This document shows positions 1 through 8,323 of a stretch of 64,000 bases of DNA, in pieces (within the stretch, counting starts at the first letter, position 1; each line of letters opens with the position of its first letter). The notes below the pieces were generated by a model. That model ran no database searches. It was not told the DNA's origin and was given only the letters and a program-made list of their open reading frames with translations. A program made the translations under genes and the position numbers. The stretch lies in assembly GCA_028285035.1 (NCBI GenBank), contig JANQQF010000070.1, forward strand, positions 1 to 64,000, in the 5' to 3' direction. This stretch comes from Phycisphaerae bacterium (GTDB lineage: Bacteria > Chloroflexota > Anaerolineae > 4572-78 > J111).

Positions 1-80
1 TCATGCCCGAATGCTTTTGTCGGGCATCCATTGGCCGGGAGGCAGCGAACGATGGATCCCCGCTAAAACCACGCGGGGAT
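1..80. repeat. Palindromic intergenic repeat (two hairpins)
   Basis: Two hairpins lie in tandem: TGCCCGA (4-10) pairs with TCGGGCA (20-26), and ATCCCCGC (56-63) pairs with GCGGGGAT (73-80). ATCCAT and ATGGAT between them can also pair. This layout is typical of dispersed REP-like sequences. Only one copy is seen here and it may extend left of the window. Confidence 0.55.
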
Positions 81-198
81 GACATAAATCGATTTTACGA
101 GTTTTAACTGCTTCGTCTATTAGATGCAACCTGTCCTCTTCGTAGATAACCAATCTATGGTATTTTTCATCCTCGTTATCGAAGATTGTGTTGATCAT
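1..198 (-). CDS. Hypothetical short ORF, 65 aa, C-terminal half encoded by a repeat
   Basis: A 65-codon reading frame on the minus strand ends exactly at base 1. Its N-terminal half is acidic and charged (INTIFDNEDEKYHRLVIYEE) with no domain I recognise. Its C-terminal half (HPRVVLAGIHRSLPPGQWMP) is a translation of the palindromic repeat at 1-80, which is often mis-called as coding. It may be a small gene whose end was overwritten by a repeat, or no gene at all. No function is assigned. Confidence 0.25.
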   Translation of the reverse strand: MINTIFDNEDEKYHRLVIYEEDRLHLIDEAVKTRKIDLCHPRVVLAGIHRSLPPGQWMPDKSIRA

Positions 199-244
199 AT
201 GCTTATTTGTCTGAGTTAAAAATAAGCGCTCAAAAAAACAAATA

Positions 245-562
245 CTACCTACTTGCTTTAGTCGGGCCTCTAATCAAGCGAGAAGTAAATGTCATTACTC
301 GCCACAAAAACATCGTCAAGCCAGCCCCGATGCCCATCAGTAGGGTCACTTTTATGAGCGGGGCAATGTAGATGAGGACGCCCATATCTGGCGGGGCTTC
401 GCCTTCGCCAGCATTATCACTCTCAGCTCCTTCACCGACAAATTCACCGCGCATGTCATCAGCCCACTCCGTCTGTGCCAACGGCATAGAAGCCAAGACA
501 ACTAGGGCCGAAGCGACAATAATAATCACAATCGGAAGAATGCTGTCTTTCAGCGTTGGCAT
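245..562 (-). CDS. Small two-helix membrane protein, 105 aa
   Basis: I do not recognise a family. One hydrophobic helix lies near residues 8-29 and a second near 63-88, separated by an acidic Gly/Glu/Asp-rich loop; the C-terminus is basic (TSRLIRGPTKASR). A strong Shine-Dalgarno (AGGAGGTGAATAATC before ATG) supports the start. It lies 2 bp after the DUF4405-type cytochrome-like gene and is almost certainly cotranscribed with it, so it may be an accessory subunit of that membrane protein. That role is inferred from spacing only. Confidence 0.7.
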   Translation of the reverse strand: MPTLKDSILPIVIIIVASALVVLASMPLAQTEWADDMRGEFVGEGAESDNAGEGEAPPDMGVLIYIAPLIKVTLLMGIGAGLTMFLWRVMTFTSRLIRGPTKASR

Positions 563-564
563 GA

Positions 565-1071
565 TTATTCACCTCCTGTCGTTGCATCGGCTTGAGCGAC
601 CGACCTGGGAAACAGATAACGCTTGGTCATACTAACAATCCAGCTCCAGTGCATCGCCAAATGGACACCAATCAAAATCATCAACAGATTGGCCGAAATA
701 TCATGCATCGCTGTCCAGAAGGGGTCGATCACGACGTTTATTCCGAGGGCGGGCAAGGCCGCTTCTGAGATGACTACACCCGTGAACATTGCAAAGACCA
801 TCATAATGAAGATCAACAGATCCCAAAAGTGGTTAAAACGAACCTCTCCCGGCAATTTCTTGAACAATCGCAAGGTAACATTTATTACCCATTTCCAATC
901 CAGCAGGATGTGGAGCACCAAGGGGATAATAAAGACAAAACTAATCCATTCGTGGAAGGGAATGCCTGTCGCTTGGGGAATATTCACCAAAACAAAGCCG
1001 ATAAAGAGAACCATATCGCTATATAGCTTGATTTGGTTAGCACTCATTTTTCTTGGTTTTGCTGTTTCCAT
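565..1071 (-). CDS. DUF4405-type membrane protein, cytochrome b-like, 168 aa
   Basis: An integral membrane protein with about four hydrophobic segments. Histidines near helix ends (FHEW, LHILLDWKW, MHDISAN, GVHLAMHW) match the DUF4405/b-type cytochrome pattern in which paired His ligate heme in the membrane. A redox or electron-transfer role is likely but the partner is unknown. I start at the ATG at 1071 because AAAGGAG lies 7 nt upstream; a TTG at 1089 would add six residues and lacks such a site. It precedes the small membrane protein at 245-562 in the same transcript. Confidence 0.72.
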   Translation of the reverse strand: METAKPRKMSANQIKLYSDMVLFIGFVLVNIPQATGIPFHEWISFVFIIPLVLHILLDWKWVINVTLRLFKKLPGEVRFNHFWDLLIFIMMVFAMFTGVVISEAALPALGINVVIDPFWTAMHDISANLLMILIGVHLAMHWSWIVSMTKRYLFPRSVAQADATTGGE

Positions 1072-1177
1072 AAATATCTCCTTTAACAATCGATTTCATC
1101 ATCAATGTTAAAGGCCTTTGCTGAGAAATCCCTGTGAAAAACATATAAATATTTAAAATAAAGTGTAGAAATAATAT

Positions 1178-1546
1178 TTACGACCGAGTTTGTATTGCTG
1201 CCCGCAAGCTAATGACAAATAATACAATTTCAAGCAGCAAGAAGATGGCAATGCCAATCGAAAAGCCGCCGCCCATCAGATCACTTATTTCTCGAAATAA
1301 TGAGGCTGCAATCGCTACGGTGTAGCCGTTGGCATTGCGTAGGAACACTGCAACCAACAAGGCCACGCCTAAACCTGCATTTCGTCCCCCCCAGGTAATA
1401 GCCAGGCTATCAGCCCCCTGAATATAACCAATCGCTGAGGTTGGATCGATCATCGCCATCACCCCGAGGAATGTCCCCATCACACCAACCAACGTCACAA
1501 TAACGGTCACCCAAATTGGAATACCGGCTGCACGAATAAAACTCAT
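1178..1546 (-). CDS. Four-helix small integral membrane protein, 122 aa
   Basis: Four predicted transmembrane helices fill almost the whole protein (about residues 10-32, 46-66, 72-90, 95-116). The motif AITWGGRNAGLGVALLVAVFLRN cut to its core (WGGRNAGLG) resembles small DUF4345/DUF4267-type membrane proteins, but I cannot name the family with certainty. The start follows a clear GGAGG. It lies about 100 bp from the DUF4405 gene in the same orientation and could share its transcript. Function unknown. Confidence 0.68.
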   Translation of the reverse strand: MSFIRAAGIPIWVTVIVTLVGVMGTFLGVMAMIDPTSAIGYIQGADSLAITWGGRNAGLGVALLVAVFLRNANGYTVAIAASLFREISDLMGGGFSIGIAIFLLLEIVLFVISLRAAIQTRS

Positions 1547-1639
1547 AATGTTCCTCCATCAGAAATAGTTAGTTAGAGTGCAATCAAAATAGTTGACTAC
1601 ACATCGAGCTTAACGCAACAGCTTAGCAAAATAAAGGGA

Positions 1640-2539
1640 CTAATTTTGGATAGAGTGGTACTTTTTTTGAAAATCCTGGCGGAAGACAGTGGGGCTTTGG
1701 CCAACCTCACGCCGGAAAAAGCGACTAAAATAGGAGGGGTCCTCAAAATGGAGGGTATGACATATTTCAACGATGGTTTGGTCTGTGTGGGCCAACAAGC
1801 GTTTCGATTCCATAATCACCCGATTACGAATGAGCGTTCCGGCGGCTTGGCCCAGCACCTGTTTGGCAGTGATGGTCAGATAATTGGCCGTCACCCCCAT
1901 CATATCAGCATAGGGTTGCACGTTGCGCTCATTTAAATAGTGCTGATCAATCAGTTGTTGAAATCGGTCAATCAAAAGCACATCTGAGGATGGGGCAACT
2001 TGAGGTTGAGATGCTTTGTAAAAACGCTGCAATCGAATAAGCAAAATACGAACGATGGCTCGCAGCAGAATAGCTCGACCAAAGTCTCGAGTCTGATATT
2101 CCTTCATCAGGTGATCAATCAGACCTGCCATAACTTGTGTTTGTTCATCATCTAAATACATAACAGGGGCACGATCAATCCGATGGAAAAAGTCCAGATT
2201 GCGAAGAAGGCCCTGACTTGAAGGATCTAAATCAAGGAAATCCCCCTGAAAGGGCATCACATAGCCGTTGATAGGCTGAGGCACATCCCAATAATGTACC
2301 TGACCTGGGGTCAGAAAAAACCAGCTATTGGGGCGAATTTCATAGGCTTGAAAATCGATATAGCGGGTGCCTGCCCCTTCTGTTATCCACAGAATTTCGT
2401 AGAAGTTGATCCGATTTGGTTTGGAGAAAAATTTTTTTACAACGCCAGCTTTATCTGAAATTTTACCAATTTCAAACAAAATCGGGTCTTCATCCGAAAC
2501 CCGAAATTCGCGAAGCGGGATTTGTTTTCTCGTGGTCAT
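1640..2539 (-). CDS. AraC/XylS-family transcriptional regulator, 299 aa
   Basis: The N-terminal ~150 residues look like the cupin-type effector domain (FYEILWITEGAGTRYIDF, then LTPGQVHYWDV). The C-terminal ~100 residues hold the double helix-turn-helix of AraC proteins: ADMMGVTANYLTITAKQVLG is the first unit, and VEICHTLHFEDPSYFSRFFR with REVGQSPTVFRQ is the second. Length is normal for the family. It is a cytoplasmic DNA-binding regulator; the ligand is unknown. It is flanked on the same strand by the membrane genes at 245-1546 and the surface protein at 2567-3781, either of which could be its target. Confidence 0.9.
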   Translation of the reverse strand: MTTRKQIPLREFRVSDEDPILFEIGKISDKAGVVKKFFSKPNRINFYEILWITEGAGTRYIDFQAYEIRPNSWFFLTPGQVHYWDVPQPINGYVMPFQGDFLDLDPSSQGLLRNLDFFHRIDRAPVMYLDDEQTQVMAGLIDHLMKEYQTRDFGRAILLRAIVRILLIRLQRFYKASQPQVAPSSDVLLIDRFQQLIDQHYLNERNVQPYADMMGVTANYLTITAKQVLGQAAGTLIRNRVIMESKRLLAHTDQTIVEICHTLHFEDPSYFSRFFRREVGQSPTVFRQDFQKKYHSIQN

Positions 2540-2566
2540 AATGAATGTGATATTCTTAAACGATGG

Positions 2567-3781
2567 CTATATTGACGGGCGGCGTCCCCAGACGGATAGA
2601 ATACCAACAAAAATCAAAAAGACAAGTAGTCCAATGACCATCGCCACAAATAGATTTGAGTTGATAAAGGTATTCGACGAGGCGCGATCACCCGTTGTGG
2701 GTAACACCTCCGATGAATCATCATCAGTCGCATTGGGCAGAGGCGTGGGAGGGTCAATCGCGTCAGCCACAGCTTCAGTTGGCGTGACAGTGGGTTGGGC
2801 GGCCGCCGTTTGGGTGGCATCACGCTGGGCCAATGTTTCGGCGATGGCCGTATGTTGGACCTCTGCTGTAGCTGTCGCCTTAATCTGAGCTTCAAATTGA
2901 GCTGTCAATGTAACTACAATTGCTTGGGCCGTCCCTTCAGCCTGTATCGTGGCTGTCGCCTGGCTGGCTTCGCGTGAGGCGGTTGTGGTGGCTTGGGATG
3001 CAGTGGTCCCGGTAGCTGCGAGTTGAGCCACAGCCGTTTCGGTCACCGAGACTGCTGTAGCCGAGCTCCGGGCCTGGACTGTTTGGGTGACTCGTTGACT
3101 GACATCGGCACTGCGTGTGGCCTGAAATTCAGCGGTGGCTGTTACTACGATTTCAGTTGCGACTCGTTGCGCGTCCCTGGTTTGGGTCGCTTTCACCCCA
3201 GCCGTGACAGTAGCCTGCTGCTTGGCTTGCGCAGTTTGGGTCACTAAGCGCAAGAATTGAGCTGTAGCGGTCACTTCAGCAACAGCAGTGTTCTCAACGA
3301 CAGCCGTTTGGGTTGCTTCAACTGCTTCTTGAGTCGCGGTTTGGAATGAGGCCACTGTTTCGGTGGCTATTTGATTCGCCAACGCTTGAGCTGTGGCAGT
3401 TTCCTTTATCTGTGCAGTTGCGGTTTGATTTTGTTGGGCTGTTTCCTGAGCATTTGTTGTGGCTAGCACTTCCGTAGTCGCAGTCTGACGAGCATCTTGG
3501 GCTAATTGGGTGGCGATAGCATCGGCTGTCACTTGCTCAACTATAGCAGATGTGGCCACCGTGTTGATTGTGGGGGATGGCGTCGCTGTGGCAGGCAATT
3601 GAGTAATTTGGGTGGGGGTGGGGGCAGGGGAAATCGTACTGGCCACCTCGGGTTCAGGGGGGGGTGTAAATTCGCCAAAGCCAATCGCTGTCGAGGCAGT
3701 TGCGGCCATCGCACAAAGCAACAGCAATACACGACGCTTCTTTTTCCGATAACGACGGTCGGCTAAATCTCCCTGAAGCAT
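2567..3781 (-). CDS. Thr/Ala/Gln-rich surface protein with C-terminal LPTTG-type anchor, 404 aa
   Basis: The N-terminus has a basic stretch (RRYRKKKRR) followed by a hydrophobic segment (~residues 17-40), a signal or anchor. Residues ~65-330 are low complexity, dominated by Thr, Ala, Gln and Val with short degenerate repeats of the ATAQAT/TQTA type and periodic charged residues. Near the C-terminus is LPTTG (360-364), then a hydrophobic helix and a final RRPSI: the layout of a sortase-sorted LPxTG protein. I infer a rod-like exported protein. No sortase is in the window. It lies 15 bp downstream of the HhH membrane protein gene. Confidence 0.72.
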   Translation of the reverse strand: MLQGDLADRRYRKKKRRVLLLLCAMAATASTAIGFGEFTPPPEPEVASTISPAPTPTQITQLPATATPSPTINTVATSAIVEQVTADAIATQLAQDARQTATTEVLATTNAQETAQQNQTATAQIKETATAQALANQIATETVASFQTATQEAVEATQTAVVENTAVAEVTATAQFLRLVTQTAQAKQQATVTAGVKATQTRDAQRVATEIVVTATAEFQATRSADVSQRVTQTVQARSSATAVSVTETAVAQLAATGTTASQATTTASREASQATATIQAEGTAQAIVVTLTAQFEAQIKATATAEVQHTAIAETLAQRDATQTAAAQPTVTPTEAVADAIDPPTPLPNATDDDSSEVLPTTGDRASSNTFINSNLFVAMVIGLLVFLIFVGILSVWGRRPSI

Positions 3782-3796
3782 AAATCTGGCAGGCCT

Positions 3797-4585
3797 TTAG
3801 GTTAGACGGTGAACCCATTCAAGGGCCTGAGTCACCCAAGAGGCGACGTTCGCGGATTGCCAAGGGCCAACTTCTAGCTTGCGACGCAGGTCTTCTGGAT
3901 CAGCCTGGGACAGCTTACGATAAGTTTTGATCCCAATGTTGTATAGTTTTTGTTGGTAGACTTTACCGATGCCCTTGATCTCAGTCAGATCATCAATCAA
4001 TTCGCCCGCCTCTTCTTTTAGTTCACGCAGTTGTTGCAGTTCGGCAAACACTTTTTCAAAGCGCACTCGATACTCGGCCAACTCCTTTTGGGTGGTTTCA
4101 AGGCGTTCCTGCAAAGCATCGTGGAAGCTGGTGTCTGGGGTATGGGGTTCAGCTAGCTCAATAGAGGGATCGACTGTTTCGGCAATCGCTGTGGTCAATT
4201 CTTCCTGCAATGCCTGTTGGCCCATTTGGCATTGGGCCAATTCCAGCTCAGTGGTTGCCAGCTTTTCCCGCAACTCGCTCAAATCCGCTTCACGGTCTTC
4301 AAGCAAGCTCGCTAAAATCGAGGCCTCTGACGCAGGCTGAGTGGTGCTTCCTTCTGGGGCCGTGGCTGTGACACTAATCTGAATTTGATCCGGATTTTTG
4401 CGGTGGGCCTCATCGATGTACCACTCGACAACAAACCCAATGATGGCACCGGTGATGACCAGCAAAATGCCCACAAAAAAGCCTTCGCCTAGCCCAGCAC
4501 CCAAGGCCCAGCCCAAGACGAAACCAATGACTGCGCCTAAAATGATAAGTCCATATTTTTGTAGCCAGTTTCTGATATTATCCAT
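3797..4585 (-). CDS. Membrane-anchored coiled-coil protein with C-terminal helix-hairpin-helix domain, 262 aa
   Basis: Two Gly-rich hydrophobic segments (about residues 13-34 and 36-56, GLIILGAVIGFVLGWALGAG) form a membrane anchor with a glycine zipper. A long Glu/Leu/Gln coiled coil spans about 90-190. The C-terminal ~60 residues (LTEIKGIGKVYQQKLYNIGI, then LSQADPEDLRRKL) are a helix-hairpin-helix repeat of the kind in DUF4332 and S13-like proteins, which bind nucleic acid or protein. A GGAGGT site precedes the start. Probably cotranscribed with the LPTTG protein. The precise role is unknown. Confidence 0.72.
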   Translation of the reverse strand: MDNIRNWLQKYGLIILGAVIGFVLGWALGAGLGEGFFVGILLVITGAIIGFVVEWYIDEAHRKNPDQIQISVTATAPEGSTTQPASEASILASLLEDREADLSELREKLATTELELAQCQMGQQALQEELTTAIAETVDPSIELAEPHTPDTSFHDALQERLETTQKELAEYRVRFEKVFAELQQLRELKEEAGELIDDLTEIKGIGKVYQQKLYNIGIKTYRKLSQADPEDLRRKLEVGPWQSANVASWVTQALEWVHRLT

Positions 4586-5013
4586 CGTGGGTCAGTACCT
4601 CCTTGAACTGAAAATTTGGAGTGGTCTTGTCTCACTCGTCAATTGCCTTACGACCCATAATCGGTGTTGGTTGTGGCTTTCCCCCGATTATTAACTTGCA
4701 TTATAACATCATTTAACATAAATGAACAGCTTTGCATAATGATGGGTTGCATTTCTGTTATTAGGCGAGATTTGCAGCCGACGTTCGGCCCGAGCTTCGG
4801 CCGGGAATAAATCCCCGGCCTACGTTAGGTTGAAGCCCGCTGAAGCAGGCTAGAGAGGAGACTAAAGTCTCCTTCAACCTATGATAGCGTGGCGGCTTTA
4901 GTCCCACGCGAGGGTTGGGGGCAGGCGTGCCCCAAACAGAAATGCACCCATAATGATGTATTTTTGGAAGATTGGAAGGCTGGAAGATTGGCTTTCTAAA
5001 CTAAAGACCAAAT
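4586..5013. other. Gene-free 428-bp interval, mostly a MITE-like element
   Basis: About half of this interval is the 208-bp inverted-repeat element at 4743-4950. The flanks are AT-rich (ATAACATCATTTAACATAAA upstream; TTGGAAGATTGGAAGGCTGG downstream, containing a short direct repeat TTGGAAG). I see no coding frame or RNA gene. The upstream part must hold the promoter of the minus-strand gene starting at 4585. Confidence 0.6.
4743..4950. mobile_element. MITE-like element, 208 bp, TIRs and 6-bp target duplication
   Basis: The ends are near-perfect inverted repeats: TGGGTTGCATTTCTGTT (4743-4759) and AACAGAAATGCACCCA (4935-4950), differing by one extra T. TAATGA occurs directly outside both ends (4737-4742 and 4951-4956), as expected for a 6-bp target-site duplication. 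Inside are further palindromes, including GGAGACTaaAGTCTCC and a GAAGCCCGC/GCAGGCT pair. There is no coding capacity, so movement would need a transposase elsewhere. Confidence 0.8.
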
Positions 5014-5709
5014 TTACAACAGCGAACGTGCTAGGTTAAACACCTGATTCATCATGGCTGGCGTGAGACGGCCGGTCTGGGTATTTTGGCGGCTGGGATG
5101 GTAGCAGCCGATGAGGTGCTTGGGGCCGATATCGGCGGGGCGATTGAGTGGGTGATGGGCAGTGTGCCCAAACTTTAGGCGGGGAAGATCATACGCGAAG
5201 GAGTCGCGGAGCAAACGCAGACAGCCATCGAAGGCGAGTTGGCCTAAAGCGACGACGACCGTAACTTGGGGCATCAGGTTTAACTCACGCTCCAGGTAGG
5301 GTCGACAGTTGTTCAACTCGGCAGTGGTGGGCCGATTTTTGGGTGGGGCGCAGCGGGCGATGGAGGTGACAAAGGCATCGGTCAATTGCAGACCATCATC
5401 ACGGTATTGTGAGGTGGGTTGGTTGGCAAAGCCTGTGGCGTGGAGGGCGGCGTAGAGTGTGTCGCCTGAGCTGTCGCCCGTAAAGATGCGTCCGGTACGA
5501 TTGGAGCCATGCGCTCCTGGGGCGAGGCCGATGATCCATAGACGACCTTCCGTATCACCAAAATTCGGCACGGGGCGGCCCCAATAGTCCCAGTCGCGGT
5601 AGGCTCGTCGTTTCTCCCGAGCCACTTGCTCCCGCCACTCGACCAAACGAGGGCAGGCGCGGCAGGTATCGACATCGCTATTTAGTTTGGTCCAGTTGTT
5701 TTCGTTCAT
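5014..5709 (-). CDS. udgB: Uracil-DNA glycosylase, family 5 (UDGb), 231 aa
   Basis: Removes uracil, and in this family often hypoxanthine or other deaminated bases, from DNA to start base excision repair. The N-terminal CRACPRLVEWRE carries part of the cysteine set that binds the 4Fe-4S cluster of thermostable-type UDGs. Motif 1 is GLAPGAHGSNRTGR; its Ala-Gly-rich form without the catalytic Asp is typical of family 5. Motif 2 is CYHPSRQNT. ALGQLAFD and FGHTAHHPL fit the family core. It lies 11 bp after hemW on the same strand and is probably cotranscribed with it. Confidence 0.9.
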   Translation of the reverse strand: MNENNWTKLNSDVDTCRACPRLVEWREQVAREKRRAYRDWDYWGRPVPNFGDTEGRLWIIGLAPGAHGSNRTGRIFTGDSSGDTLYAALHATGFANQPTSQYRDDGLQLTDAFVTSIARCAPPKNRPTTAELNNCRPYLERELNLMPQVTVVVALGQLAFDGCLRLLRDSFAYDLPRLKFGHTAHHPLNRPADIGPKHLIGCYHPSRQNTQTGRLTPAMMNQVFNLARSLL

Positions 5710-5720
5710 TATGTTAACCG

Positions 5721-6935
5721 CTATCCCATAAACTGCAATACAACTTGATTGGCAAAAAATCGGCCTTGTCGCGTTAGGCGTAACCGCTGGTCATTGGAGA
5801 TAGTTCCCCACTCCAGCCAACCCTGATCCAAACCAAATTGAATAGCCTTTTTGTAGCGATCTGTGAGTGATTGCCCAAATCGTTGCTCAAATTGCGTGGC
5901 ACTCACCCCTTCTTGTAGAAGCCGCAAGCCCAACATCAGATGCTCCGTCATCGCTGTTTCCTGATCAAGCTGCTCATAGCTTCGTTCATCACGAGCCAGA
6001 CCAAGACCAGACCCAGTTTCGACCTGCTGAATGTATGATTGTGGTCGTTTGACGTTCATCCAGCGTTCACCCTGAACCGTGCCATGCGCACCGGCCCCCA
6101 AGCCAAGGTAAGGCTGATTGCGCCAATAAATCAGGTTATGGGCAGAGGCTAGAGGCGGGGTTTGCCAACTGTCTTTCTGCTCATCTTTAACCCAGTTTGA
6201 AATTTCGTAGTGACAAAAGCCAGCCTCAGCCAGGCGTGTCATCGTCAATTCGTACATTTCCGCCCCAATATCATCATCAGGCATCGTGGTCGAGCCAGAC
6301 GTGACCTGACGATGAAGCGGTGTGCCCAGCTCAACGATGAGTGAGTAAATTGAAAGATGGTCTGGCTCCAATTTGAGTGCCTCTTCAAGGGTGTACACCC
6401 ACTGCGCGGTGGTTTGATCGGGCAAGTTAAAGATGAGGTCGAGGCTGAGGTTGTCGAAGCCAGCCTGACGGGCTAAATCGACCGCCCGACGGGCGGTATC
6501 GGCATCGTGGAGGCGGCTTAAAAAGGCCAGTTCATTATTATCAAAACTCTGCACACCAAGCGACAGCCGATTGATGGCGCCTTGTCGCAATGTTCGCAAA
6601 TACTCCAGCGACAGTGTGCCGGGATTGGCCTCGGTGGTGATTTCGGCATCAGAAACAAGTTGAAATTGCTCGTGAATTGTATCGACGAGTTGTAGTAGCT
6701 CATTGGCAGGAACAGTAGTTGGGGTACCGCCGCCAAAAAAGATGGTGTCGAGAGCGGGGTGGTTGAGCGTGGACGCACTTTCCCGAATTTCGCGCAGCAG
6801 GGCCTGCTGATAGCGTGTTTTTAGGGCAGGCTCACCGTCGATGTAGGTGTTAAAATCGCAGTAGATACAGCGAGTGGGGCACCACGGAATATGGAGATAG
6901 AGGCCTAAGGTGGGGTCAAGCACAGATTTACTCAC
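5721..6935 (-). CDS. hemW: HemW-like radical SAM heme chaperone, 404 aa
   Basis: A radical SAM protein related to oxygen-independent coproporphyrinogen oxidase (HemN) but of HemW type, a heme-binding chaperone thought to deliver heme to membrane cytochromes. The cluster motif is C19-X3-C23-X2-C26 (PWCPTRCIYCDF), followed by FFGGGTPT (SAM binding) and NRLSLGVQSF. The C-terminal HemN domain includes YEISNW and GLGAGAHG. I place the start at the GTG at 6935 because family members begin just before LGLYLHIP; an ATG at 7019 would add an implausible His/Cys-rich 28 residues and overlap the divergent gene. Confidence 0.9.
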   Translation of the reverse strand: MSKSVLDPTLGLYLHIPWCPTRCIYCDFNTYIDGEPALKTRYQQALLREIRESASTLNHPALDTIFFGGGTPTTVPANELLQLVDTIHEQFQLVSDAEITTEANPGTLSLEYLRTLRQGAINRLSLGVQSFDNNELAFLSRLHDADTARRAVDLARQAGFDNLSLDLIFNLPDQTTAQWVYTLEEALKLEPDHLSIYSLIVELGTPLHRQVTSGSTTMPDDDIGAEMYELTMTRLAEAGFCHYEISNWVKDEQKDSWQTPPLASAHNLIYWRNQPYLGLGAGAHGTVQGERWMNVKRPQSYIQQVETGSGLGLARDERSYEQLDQETAMTEHLMLGLRLLQEGVSATQFEQRFGQSLTDRYKKAIQFGLDQGWLEWGTISNDQRLRLTRQGRFFANQVVLQFMG

Positions 6936-7022
6936 AGCCGATGTCTCATCATCGTAACAAGAATTACAAACTAAATGGCAACAGTGTGAAACAATAGCAT
7001 TGATATGATGGAGGTGCAAATT

Positions 7023-8246
7023 ATGAAAAAATCCATACTTGGGTTCGTGATAATCTTTGTTTTAGCCGCTTGCAGCAGTCTACTAGAAAAAAATGCTGAA
7101 ACTGTGACGTCTGATGTTTCAGCGGAAAGCGTCATTGTTAAGCCAACAGATGAGACCTTACAAATTGAGGTAAGCGACGGCGAAACATCGCCCGAGCGAA
7201 ACCTACTGGCCGGAACCAATATTGCGTTGCATAGTGTTCCTCTGTCCGACGTTCATTTTGACACATTCAACGGCTCGTATCTACCGCTCTCCGAGGCCGA
7301 TGAGGCCAGCATTCTACGCTTACGGGACGCCATTCCTCCTGTTTGGAAGCCAAAATACACCGATGTGGCCGCAGCGGATCGATGGTTGAATGAAACGGAT
7401 ATGGTGGTTGGTTATGTTGATGGAGATGAAGCGCTGGCCTATCCCACCAAAATTTTGAACTACCACGAAATTGTCAACGAGAATGTGAATGGCATTCCGG
7501 TCTTGATTTCCTACTGTCCGCTCTGCAACAGCGGTATCGTGTATGATCGACGGGTTGGTGATCAAGTGTTGGAGTTTGGCAACACTAGCGCATTGTATCA
7601 ATCCGATATGGTGATGTATGACAAGCAAACGTTGTCCTACTGGTTTCAGGTTGAGGGGGCAGCAATTGTGGGTGATTTAACCGGTGAACAGATGGAAGTA
7701 TTGCCCACCCGTTTTATGCAATGGTCTGAATGGAAGGCCACTTATCCTGACAGCCAAGTACTTTCGCGGGATACAGGCTTTGATCGACCTTATGATCGTG
7801 ATCCGTTTAATGGCCTGGAAACCTATCTGAATCGGGGTAACTTTGCCTTTCCCGTAGGTGATGACGCCCGAAATCCCTCCCTGCCCGCTGGGGAGCGAAT
7901 TATTAGCGTTGTGATTAATGAGGAGGCCCGAGCCTACTCCCTCATTGCTCATGCCGGAAAGGTTATCAATGATGAGGTGGACGGGGTCCCGATTGCCGTG
8001 GTCATCGGGGAGAAACAGAGTGCTTTCGTCTTTGGACGGCAAGTTGACAATCAAGTTCTCACTTTTAAGTGGGAAAACGGCCTGCTACAGGATGAAGAGA
8101 CTGGCTCTCAATGGGATTTGAATGGCACTGGTGTAGCTGGGACACTTGCTGGAGAACAACTTGAGGCCGTCCCAGCGCGATTTAGCTATTGGTTTGCTTT
8201 TGTGGCTGCATTCCCTAATGCCACAGTATATGAGCCGCAGGGGTAG
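7023..8246 (+). CDS. DUF3179-domain lipoprotein, 407 aa
   Basis: The N-terminus is a lipoprotein signal with lipobox LAAC (Cys17), so it is probably exported and lipid-anchored. The rest is the DUF3179 fold: IPPVWKPKYTDVAAAD, ILNYHEIVNENVNGIPVLIS, then the family Cys motif CPLCNSG, and a second related half ending EAVPARFSYWFAFVAAFP. The function of the family is not established. The start at 7023 has GGAGGTG 6 nt upstream. It is divergent from hemW and ends just before a strong bidirectional terminator. Confidence 0.88.
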   Translation: MKKSILGFVIIFVLAACSSLLEKNAETVTSDVSAESVIVKPTDETLQIEVSDGETSPERNLLAGTNIALHSVPLSDVHFDTFNGSYLPLSEADEASILRLRDAIPPVWKPKYTDVAAADRWLNETDMVVGYVDGDEALAYPTKILNYHEIVNENVNGIPVLISYCPLCNSGIVYDRRVGDQVLEFGNTSALYQSDMVMYDKQTLSYWFQVEGAAIVGDLTGEQMEVLPTRFMQWSEWKATYPDSQVLSRDTGFDRPYDRDPFNGLETYLNRGNFAFPVGDDARNPSLPAGERIISVVINEEARAYSLIAHAGKVINDEVDGVPIAVVIGEKQSAFVFGRQVDNQVLTFKWENGLLQDEETGSQWDLNGTGVAGTLAGEQLEAVPARFSYWFAFVAAFPNATVYEPQG

Positions 8247-8269
8247 TTTGAAACATTGATGTACACAGT

Positions 8270-8315
8270 GATGTGTAGGTGGTAAACTGTTTGGTGATTT
8301 TACCACCTACACATC
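8270..8315. terminator. Bidirectional intrinsic terminator between convergent genes
   Basis: A perfect 17-bp stem, GATGTGTAGGTGGTAAA (8270-8286) with TTTACCACCTACACATC (8299-8315), and a 12-nt loop, followed by a T-rich tract. It sits between the stop of the DUF3179 gene (8246) and the stop of the convergent CAP-domain gene (8324). Confidence 0.9.
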
Positions 8316-8323
8316 ATTATTTT

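Noticed and set aside
623..1111. 162-codon plus-strand frame
   Set aside because: It is antisense to the DUF4405-type gene, which has a proper ribosome site and membrane helices.
2795..3766. Several plus-strand Gly/Cys/Arg-rich frames
   Set aside because: They are antisense translations of the Thr/Ala/Gln-rich LPTTG protein and have no domain features.
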